Source: Deltaproteobacteria bacterium (GTDB taxonomy: Bacteria; Desulfobacterota; Binatia; UBA9968). Taken from it: a stretch of DNA of 5,630 nt. Below are positions 1 to 4,508 of the stretch, piece after piece. The number at the start of each line of letters is the position of its first letter. Within the stretch, counting starts at the first letter, position 1. The translations under genes and the position numbers were made by a program. The notes beneath the pieces are model-generated. The model was given only the letters and a program-made list of their open reading frames with translations, had not been told where the DNA came from and made no database searches. The stretch covers positions 1 to 5,630 of the forward strand of contig VBLN01000345.1 of the NCBI GenBank assembly GCA_005878685.1. Reading direction: 5' to 3'.

Positions 1-8
1 AGCCAGAG

Positions 9-1037
9 TTATTTTTCGCCTAGCCACACATTGGCCAAAACAGTAATAAACAAAGCGACCGATGAGATCCCCACAAAGGCTTCCGCCACGTAAAGTATTC
101 TTAACAGAAAATCCGCTGTCTGCAGCAAGTCTGAGTTGGCCCCAAAAGTAAAAAAAGCGCCGGCACTCAGAAGGAGACCATCCGAAAATCCGAACCGTGT
201 TGTGAAGAAAGCTGAAAAAAACGCAAACAAGACTATCATTGTTATAAGAACACGTGGAGGTTTTATGCCGTAACCTGTGCAGAACTCAAGTAGATAACCG
301 CCTATCTTGCTATGGCGGCTGGTTAGGTTGTAGCGCGTAATGCATTGCCTTTCTTTAAAGAAATAATATCTTGATTGGCGATTAACCTGTCCGGCTCGAT
401 AAGATTCCTTAATTCCCTTAAATATTTCAGCCAGATCTTTGCTGTTTAGCTTGTCTACGTTTATCCCTTTCGAAGGCTCACTCCTGGGATCATCTACGGT
501 GGTTTGTTCGTCAAATTTACAATCGAAAAACAGAGGTTTGGGTATGAAACAGTTCTTAAACGTTACCTCTTTGAGATCACAATTAGTTATTCTGTCCTCC
601 TCCATAAAATCACAATTTATAAAGCGGACTTTTTCGAGAGTCGATCCATAAAAACCTGTAAAGGCGAAGATGCAATTGACAAACTCGCAGTTGTATATTG
701 TTGCGTAGGCGATGTTTGCACTATAGAAGATAGCCCCTTTAAGCTTCGAGTGATAAAACGAGGCGTAAGAAAAATCTATTGCCTCAAAGTTATCTCCGGC
801 GGGAAAATCGATCCCTTCATTGAAAAGGCTGAATCCTTTTAAATCCCACTGACTTTCCAGGAATCCAAGGTTTCCTTGTTCGAAGTCCCACTGTAAAAAG
901 TCTTCTCCAGCTCCACTTCTGATCATATCCAAAATTGTTTTTTCTAAAATTTGACCTTCGCCAGTATGCCAGCGGTCTTGATATTTAGCACGCTCCTTTG
1001 GGCTGTGTCGTGGCAGGAGGTACATGGGCGTGAACAT
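9..1037 (-). CDS. Pentapeptide-repeat protein with C-terminal two-helix ion-channel-like domain
   Basis: The 342-residue product has three parts. Residues about 84-179 are irregular pentapeptide repeats with the usual aromatic or Leu/Ile every fifth residue (for example AIDFS, YASFY, KLKGAIF, CEFVNCIF, VRFINCDF), expected to fold as a right-handed quadrilateral beta-helix. Residues about 200-255 form a charged linker ending in GYGIKPPRVL, a segment I associate with pentapeptide proteins fused to ion channels. The C-terminus has one membrane helix (about 262-282), a re-entrant-loop-like stretch (286-303) and a second helix (311-338), as in two-helix potassium-type channels. The filter, normally T-x-G-Y-G-D, reads TFGANSD, so ion selectivity is doubtful. 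The ATG at 1037 is preceded by GGTGAG six bases upstream, which favours it over Met5. The gene is AT-rich compared with the right end of the window, suggesting transfer. The physiological role is unknown. Family call is firm; channel activity is inferred. Confidence 0.85.
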   Translation of the reverse strand: MFTPMYLLPRHSPKERAKYQDRWHTGEGQILEKTILDMIRSGAGEDFLQWDFEQGNLGFLESQWDLKGFSLFNEGIDFPAGDNFEAIDFSYASFYHSKLKGAIFYSANIAYATIYNCEFVNCIFAFTGFYGSTLEKVRFINCDFMEEDRITNCDLKEVTFKNCFIPKPLFFDCKFDEQTTVDDPRSEPSKGINVDKLNSKDLAEIFKGIKESYRAGQVNRQSRYYFFKERQCITRYNLTSRHSKIGGYLLEFCTGYGIKPPRVLITMIVLFAFFSAFFTTRFGFSDGLLLSAGAFFTFGANSDLLQTADFLLRILYVAEAFVGISSVALFITVLANVWLGEK

Positions 1038-1067
1038 GTTTCTCTCACCAACAATCGAATTCTTCCG

Positions 1068-1096
1068 AATATATAGTTAGCAAAAAAGTCAATCAA
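1068..1096 (-). promoter_or_regulatory. Sigma-70-type promoter of the pentapeptide/channel gene
   Basis: Read on the minus strand, TTGATT (-35, 1091-1096) is followed after exactly 17 bases by TATATT (-10, 1068-1073). Transcription would start near 1061 and give a short leader of about 24 nt before the ATG at 1037. The spacing and position fit well; no experimental support is available. Confidence 0.6.
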
Positions 1097-1199
1097 TTTT
1101 ACCTACGGTTTGGCTTAAAACCAAGAAGAAATTTGGCAACTACTCTCGGGTTGGTTTTGAAGACTAGGGACAGGAAGCGAGGGTTATCTTTTTTTCTGC

Positions 1200-1229
1200 T
1201 TGACAGCTGTTCGAGAGTTGTCCTATATA
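1200..1229 (+). promoter_or_regulatory. Strong plus-strand sigma-70-type promoter in the 1038-1431 gap
   Basis: A consensus TTGACA (-35, 1200-1205) is followed after 18 bases by TATATA (-10, 1224-1229); CTATAT at 17 bases is an alternative register. Transcription would start near 1236. The next gene begins only at 1432, so the promoter drives either a leader of nearly 200 nt or a separate small RNA ending at the hairpin at 1288-1319. Part of the spacer (CGAGAGTTG, 1212-1220) is an imperfect inverted copy of CAACTACTCTCG just upstream (1137-1148), which could be an operator, though this may be chance. Confidence 0.5.
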
Positions 1230-1235
1230 CGCTCC

Positions 1236-1319
1236 ACTAACTTCGGCTGGGTCTTTCGATCCCGTCACATCTTTGCTCGCGCACCATCGCCCGGACTGGC
1301 TCTCCCCAGGCGAATTTTT
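1236..1319 (+). ncRNA. Candidate small RNA or attenuated leader
   Basis: The stretch starts at the predicted start site of the TTGACA/TATATA promoter and ends at a terminator-like hairpin with a T-run, giving about 84 nt. A second small hairpin lies near the 5' end: GGGTC (1249-1253), loop TTTC, GATCCC (1258-1263) with one bulged T. I see no convincing open reading frame with a ribosome binding site inside. It matches no RNA family I recognise. It could instead be the 5' leader of the small membrane protein gene at 1432, with the hairpin acting as an attenuator. Confidence 0.3.
1288..1319 (+). terminator. Terminator-like hairpin followed by T5
   Basis: CGCCCGG (1288-1294) can pair with CCAGGCG (1306-1312) with a single C-A mismatch and an 11-base loop. 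It is followed directly by AATTTTT (1313-1319). This is the form of a modest intrinsic terminator on the plus strand, about 50-80 nt downstream of a strong promoter. The mismatch weakens it, and an alternative CTGG/CCAG pairing competes. Confidence 0.35.
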
Positions 1320-1431
1320 CTTGCTTCGATTCCGACGTGAACAAATGTAAGACCCTGCACTGCGCGTCTTCTAAACAGATATATTGGTAATTACACTGGT
1401 CAGTATACTCACTGTTAGACGGCGATATGCT

Positions 1432-1737
1432 ATGAATCTGGCAGTCCTGAAAGGCGTCTTGGCATTGCTCGCCACCTCCGCGCTCCTCGCCGGATCGGCG
1501 ATCCTCTACAAGAGGCATGGAACCGTCGGCTCTGCCCTACGGCTCCTCGGAGTCGCCTGGTTCGTAGTCGTGGCCGTTGCTCATGTTTTCGAAGCGCTCG
1601 TAATTCTTCCGGCGTTGGGGTGGGGACAATCCCGCAGCATTGGGCACTACATCGATCTGGGAGCCGCGGTAGTTGGCGTCACGTTGGTGTCCGCAGGTCT
1701 TTTGTTCGAGTACGTTCGCCGAGCGCGACAGCCGTGA
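1432..1737 (+). CDS. Small three-helix membrane protein of unknown function
   Basis: The product has 101 residues with three predicted membrane helices: about 4-26, 35-60 and 72-95. The loops carry basic residues (YKRHG after helix 1, RRARQP at the C-terminus), and helix 2 holds a His and a Glu (H51, E54) within HVFEALVILP. I do not recognise the family. Codon use is GC-rich at third positions, which supports a real gene. I chose the ATG at 1432 because hydrophobic helix 1 begins immediately after it; a TTG at 1384 would add 16 residues without a ribosome binding site. No clear Shine-Dalgarno sequence precedes 1432. A two-codon mini-frame ATGCTATGA (1427-1435) overlaps the start and could couple initiation. 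A -10-like TATACT (1404-1409) lies just upstream but lacks a well-placed -35. Confidence 0.6.
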   Translation: MNLAVLKGVLALLATSALLAGSAILYKRHGTVGSALRLLGVAWFVVVAVAHVFEALVILPALGWGQSRSIGHYIDLGAAVVGVTLVSAGLLFEYVRRARQP

Positions 1738-2045
1738 ACACACAGAGGCTGGATTTGAGGTCTGGCCTGAGTATTGACTTACGTATGTGACAGATTAGCC
1801 TAAAATCTCACCCTGACATTTTTGCATCAACAATTAAGCCGACATATTGATGTTGCCACGACACGTCCCGATAAATCCTTGCATCGCTGCGGGATTTCGC
1901 CACAAGTCCACACTTTTTCCCGGAACTGTTTTTGGTGTATCAGTTGTGTAAAAGCCATTGCGGACGACACCGGGCGGATCCTTTTTCTGTACACGGGCCG
2001 CCACCATGTTTATTCAGGATACACTCGATTTAATTTAACGGTTCC
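1738..2045. other. Convergent intergenic gap without a recognisable gene
   Basis: This gap separates the 3' ends of two convergent genes. An AT-rich hairpin (GTG-AGATT 1787-1796 with AATCT-CAC 1804-1811, two bases bulged) lies upstream of T5 at 1819-1823 and could be a poor terminator for the membrane protein gene. An 11-base imperfect inverted repeat (GCATCAACAAT 1824-1834, ATTGATGTTGC 1846-1856, 9 of 11 paired) follows. GTGTATC (1936-1942) and GATACAC (2018-2024) are perfect inverted copies far apart. A 75-codon frame at 1822-2049 starts with TTG, has no ribosome binding site and resembles nothing I know. Confidence 0.5.
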
Positions 2046-2825
2046 TTAATCCGCCATCGCCAATTTGCCATCGAACTCACTCAATTTCTGGTTTATCCGA
2101 TGGACCAGTTCCTCATAGGAGGACTTGCTGATAACACGACTGAATTGTGCGCGGTAGTTCTCGACCAGGCTAACATCCTCGACTATCAGATCGTAGATCT
2201 TCCACCCGCTTTGCAGCCGACGGAGCATGTAGTTGATTTTAATTTCTTCCCCTCTGGGCGTCTGTAGCTTGCTACCGACTTTAGCATAGGACTCGTCTAC
2301 CCTGTCACCGGGATAAGTGATCTTATTACTATAGGATTCAATTCTACTTACCACTGCCTTCTTGAGAAAATCGGCAAAAAGTTTCACAAACTCTGTCTGC
2401 TCTTTGGGGGTTCGGCGGTACCATTCGGTTCCCAAGGAGACCTTGGCCATCTCGTGAAAATCGAAGCGTGGGGAGATCGCACCGCTTACATCGCTTAGAA
2501 GTCCGCGTTTTTCGGCTGTGAGCTTTTCTGCAGTCTGGTCATCCAGTATGCCGGTGTCTTTGAGATCATTAGCCTTTTGAAAGGCCCTCAGAGCACTCCT
2601 CGTCCTATGGCCGATAACGCCATCTATTGGACCTGGATCTTCTCCTTTGGCCTTCAATGCCTCTTGAAAACTCTTGATCTGCTCCTTGTCCATAGCCTTC
2701 TTTTCGGCTTTTTCCTCTTTCTTCGGAACCTCCTTTGTGTTTGCTGCCAGAACCCACGGAGGTACAGCAAGACTCAGGGCCATAGCTCCAACCACTGCGC
2801 TTCTAATCCATAATAATCTCATCAT
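2046..2825 (-). CDS. Exported peptidoglycan-binding / MlaC (Ttg2D)-family fusion protein
   Basis: The 259-residue product begins with a Sec signal peptide (basic start, hydrophobic 9-25, likely cleavage in VLA/ANT near residue 27). A Lys/Glu-rich linker (31-47) leads to a PG_binding_1-type domain at about 48-104, with the typical GPIDGVIGHRTRSALRAFQ core. An MlaC/Ttg2D domain follows at about 112-250, with FDFHEMAKVSLG, the WYRRTP-EQ-EF-KLF helix, GWKIYDLIVEDVSLVENYR and a C-terminal KL helix. MlaC proteins are periplasmic carriers that move phospholipids between outer- and inner-membrane complexes. Here the N-terminal helix usual for MlaC is replaced by the peptidoglycan-binding module, suggesting a carrier tethered to the cell wall. 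No mlaD, mlaE, mlaF or mlaB gene lies beside it. Domain calls are firm; the tethering role is inference. Confidence 0.88.
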   Translation of the reverse strand: MMRLLWIRSAVVGAMALSLAVPPWVLAANTKEVPKKEEKAEKKAMDKEQIKSFQEALKAKGEDPGPIDGVIGHRTRSALRAFQKANDLKDTGILDDQTAEKLTAEKRGLLSDVSGAISPRFDFHEMAKVSLGTEWYRRTPKEQTEFVKLFADFLKKAVVSRIESYSNKITYPGDRVDESYAKVGSKLQTPRGEEIKINYMLRRLQSGWKIYDLIVEDVSLVENYRAQFSRVISKSSYEELVHRINQKLSEFDGKLAMAD

Positions 2826-2838
2826 GTCACCTCCTTTT
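2820..2838 (-). promoter_or_regulatory. Near-perfect ribosome binding site and tandem ATG of the MlaC-like gene
   Basis: On the minus strand AAGGAGGTGAC immediately precedes two consecutive ATG codons (2825-2823 and 2822-2820). It matches the full anti-Shine-Dalgarno sequence of 16S rRNA. GGAGG ends four bases before the first ATG and seven before the second, so the second ATG has the better spacing and may be the main start. The choice changes the protein by one Met. An A8 run lies just upstream. I found no convincing -35/-10 pair in the 80 bases before it. Confidence 0.7.
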
Positions 2839-3311
2839 TTTTAATTTTGTCTTAGCCACAGTAAAATCTTGCCGCCTTGAAACGGCACGACGACCATAAA
2901 CGACCTTGAGGTGCAAAGTAGCGGAACGCGAGTCCTCCTGGGCGATTGGTTTAGGCTGTCGCTATCATGGCTGGTCCAGCTTCGGGCTCACGCTTGCTTG
3001 TTGTTGCCCGACTGATCGGTTGGTTGGTGTCATTCTTGCGCGCCTGCTTTTGATAAGTCAAGAGGGTTTTAGGGTCAGACTTCTATGTCTCGACTTTCTT
3101 GATCAATTAGTCCTAGCTGAAGGTCAGTCTTTCCATTCTAGACAAATCTTGGCAGAGCGACGCCAAAAGGCCGTGCTCGTGTTCGTGAAACGTGATCCAA
3201 TAAAGAATTCGGCCACTCCCTCTTTGGTAAGACTAGTGCCGCTGAATCCGTGATTCACGCCACACGTTTCCGCAGGAGACTTTTCTCTTCACGCCCTCTG
3301 ATAGGAAACGA
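2826..3311. other. Long intergenic stretch without a credible gene
   Basis: About 490 bases separate the start of the MlaC-like gene from the end of the XRE gene. The longest plus-strand frame (2906-3253) starts with TTG, has no ribosome binding site, and encodes a Cys/Leu-rich sequence I cannot place. The minus strand has only short frames. Visible structure includes a 5-bp hairpin TGCCG/CGGCA (2870-2887), clustered CGTG/CGTGA words at about 3177-3196, a near-palindrome CGTGATTCACG (3249-3259), and a perfect 7-base inverted repeat CGTTTCC/GGAAACG (3265-3271, 3304-3310) just past the XRE stop. That repeat could form the 3' end of the toxin-antitoxin transcript but lacks a T-run. The stretch may be a decayed gene or dispersed repeat. 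Confidence 0.45.
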
Positions 3312-3677
3312 TTACGCTGCTCGTCTTGGAACGAGCGCTACCACGACGTCGGCATCGAGAACTGCCGCGATCCGGCGCAGGAGGGGGAGCGAATGGCGCT
3401 TGTAGCCAGCCTGCTCGATTGCGGACACGGCTTGCTGGCTACAGCCCACCTTTTTAGCCAGATCCTTTTGCGACCATCCCTTCGCTTCTCTCAGGCGGCG
3501 GATTTGAAACGCGACCTCTGCTTCAGTTCTTCTCTTACCGAAAGCCGCCGTAAAGGCGGGATTCCGTCTCAACCGGCTCATCTGTTTCTGAAAGTCATCC
3601 ATAGGCCTAAAAGGTCTCAACAGGGGATCTTTCGCTGGCTTCCCGAAAGCTGTCCTCCTACCTGATCCCTTAGCCAC
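3312..3677 (-). CDS. XRE-family helix-turn-helix protein, third gene of a toxin-antitoxin operon
   Basis: The product has 121 residues. A basic N-terminal extension (1-50, rich in Arg/Lys) precedes an XRE/Cro-type helix-turn-helix at about 57-110. The core WSQKDLAKKVGCSQQAVSAIE contains the recognition helix and is followed by the usual SLPLLRRIAAVLDADV segment. It most resembles HigA-like antitoxin regulators. The start is GTG at 3677, with AAGGA five bases upstream that overlaps the stop of the preceding gene, only 8 bases away. This tight spacing shows co-transcription with the DUF5615 and DUF433 genes. It may repress the operon promoter at 4371-4399 or act as a second antitoxin. An internal ATG (codon 26) is a possible shorter start. 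Fold is firm; role is inferred from position. Confidence 0.82.
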   Translation of the reverse strand: MAKGSGRRTAFGKPAKDPLLRPFRPMDDFQKQMSRLRRNPAFTAAFGKRRTEAEVAFQIRRLREAKGWSQKDLAKKVGCSQQAVSAIEQAGYKRHSLPLLRRIAAVLDADVVVALVPRRAA

Positions 3678-3685
3678 AGCCGTCC

Positions 3686-4033
3686 TTAGTCATTCAGCCA
3701 GAGAGCGTTGTTCTTTACTTCCTCCCCTGTGTGCCGGCCTAAGAAACGAAGGGCTCTTCGAAGCAGATCTCTTAGTGGGACCTGATCGGAAAGCAAGATG
3801 CCGAAGTGCTCCTTGCCTTCTTCATGGTATTTTGTGTCCAGTAGTCTGTAATCTCGGATGTTGTGGGTCAGGATTGTCCGCTGTCGGCTAACGGCGTAAG
3901 CAAGTTGGTCCGGATCACTTTTCCCCGCTCGGCCTACCTCCAGGACGTGGATCACATCGTACCCTCGCTGCCTGAGAATTTCGCCTAGCACTAGGCGCAC
4001 ATCCTCATCCAGCAGGAGGGCGATCTTCGCCAT
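3686..4033 (-). CDS. DUF5615 PIN-like protein, probable VapC-like RNase toxin
   Basis: The 115-residue product matches the DUF5615 family, a compact PIN-like fold related to Mut7-C and VapC. It has an N-terminal LLLDEDV motif (D9, E10, D11), a central RGYDVIHVLEVGRAGKSD block (D40), the ILTHNIRDY motif (residues 54-62, D61) and HFGILL (76-81). These acidic residues correspond to the metal-binding nuclease site of PIN domains. Such proteins are paired with DUF433 antitoxins, as I recall for VapBC45 of Mycobacterium tuberculosis. Its ATG overlaps the TGA of the DUF433 gene by one base (TGATG), so translation is probably coupled; its own ribosome binding site is weak (CAGG). The cellular target cannot be read from sequence. 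Confidence 0.85.
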   Translation of the reverse strand: MAKIALLLDEDVRLVLGEILRQRGYDVIHVLEVGRAGKSDPDQLAYAVSRQRTILTHNIRDYRLLDTKYHEEGKEHFGILLSDQVPLRDLLRRALRFLGRHTGEEVKNNALWLND

Positions 4034-4317
4034 CAGCCTGCTTTCTCTGGTCTCAGCTTCTCCTCAGAGTTTTCTTGGATTTCTCGGTCTATGGTCTCTT
4101 TGTGATCGTAATAGTAGGAGAGCGCGTCATAGACCTGTGCGAGCGTCAGGTGGGAGAACTCTCTAACCATCTCCTCAGGGGAGATTCCCTGGCGCAGGAC
4201 GTAATTCACTATCGAGCGGACGGGAAACTTTGTTCCCTTAATGACAGGACTGCCGCCACAGTAGTCTTTGTGGGAGACGATATACGGGTGGTCCATTTTA
4301 TCAGCAAGTTTTGCCAT
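4033..4317 (-). CDS. DUF433 family antitoxin (VapB-like)
   Basis: The 94-residue product is a typical single-domain DUF433 protein. HPYIVSHKDYCGGSPVIKGT (residues 10-29), then FPVRSIVNYV, QGISPEEMVREF, and HLTLAQVYDALSYYYDHKE (56-74) follow the family pattern closely. The fold is a helix-turn-helix-like module that can bind operator DNA, and the acidic C-terminal tail (about 75-94, Glu-rich) is suited to cover the toxin. Members neutralise the adjacent DUF5615 nuclease. It is the first gene of the operon. The ATG at 4317 has GGGAGG six bases upstream, lying in a possible hairpin at 4324-4341. A sigma-70-type promoter sits about 54 bases before the start codon. The family assignment is secure; neutralisation is inferred from family and gene order. 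Confidence 0.87.
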   Translation of the reverse strand: MAKLADKMDHPYIVSHKDYCGGSPVIKGTKFPVRSIVNYVLRQGISPEEMVREFSHLTLAQVYDALSYYYDHKETIDREIQENSEEKLRPEKAG

Positions 4318-4323
4318 GACTAG

Positions 4324-4341
4324 CCTCCCTCAAAAGGGTGG
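4324..4341 (-). promoter_or_regulatory. Possible hairpin covering the ribosome binding site of the DUF433 gene
   Basis: In the minus-strand transcript CCACCC (4341-4336), a six-base loop TTTTGA and GGGAGG (4329-4324) can form a stem with five of six pairs and one A-A mismatch. GGGAGG is the Shine-Dalgarno sequence of the first antitoxin gene. The hairpin would lower antitoxin translation and, through coupling, toxin translation. It may be chance in a short G/C-rich stretch. Confidence 0.3.
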
Positions 4342-4370
4342 GTGAGCGGTTTCTGAGGAGATTACCAAAA

Positions 4371-4399
4371 ATAGTAAGAGAGAGGACGGTCGATGTCAA
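4371..4399 (-). promoter_or_regulatory. Sigma-70-type promoter of the toxin-antitoxin operon
   Basis: On the minus strand a consensus TTGACA (-35, 4394-4399) is followed after exactly 17 bases by TACTAT (-10, 4371-4376). Transcription would begin near 4364 with a leader of about 47 nt before the DUF433 ATG. It is the strongest promoter call in the window. The spacer contains a CT-rich run (TCCTCTCTCT) but no obvious palindromic operator. Confidence 0.7.
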
Positions 4400-4417
4400 A
4401 TAGCTCGATGATGGCTG

Positions 4418-4445
4418 TTGCCTGCCGGGATTGATTAAAGATATT
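4418..4445 (+). promoter_or_regulatory. Weak candidate promoter of the molybdopterin-subunit gene
   Basis: TTGCCT (4418-4423) and GATATT (4440-4445) are separated by 16 bases and point toward the gene at 4509. Both hexamers are imperfect. It would be divergent from the toxin-antitoxin promoter, with the two -35 boxes 18 bases apart. Confidence 0.25.
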
Positions 4446-4508
4446 CTCAGGGTGCGCAGCAGTAGCGAGGGAAGTCATCGTAGACGACAAGCGAAAGGAG
4501 AAACTTGC

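Noticed and set aside
439..842. Two plus-strand frames (439-651 and 504-842)
   Set aside because: Both are antisense to the pentapeptide-repeat gene and resemble no known protein.
1237..1518. 93-codon minus-strand frame
   Set aside because: It overlaps the candidate small RNA and the start of the membrane protein gene on the opposite strand, is of low plausibility in composition and matches no family.
1774..1806. Promoter TTGACT to TAAAAT in the convergent gap
   Set aside because: The spacer is 21 bases, too long for a sigma-70 promoter, and no gene follows.
1822..2049. 75-codon plus-strand frame
   Set aside because: It starts with TTG, has no ribosome binding site, runs into the 3' end of the convergent MlaC-like gene and has no recognisable features.
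2906..3253. 115-codon plus-strand frame
   Set aside because: It starts with TTG, has no ribosome binding site and shows no domain or signal. It is kept only as part of the gene-free stretch.
3393..3665. Plus-strand frame opposite the XRE gene
   Set aside because: It is antisense to a clear helix-turn-helix gene and has no independent support.
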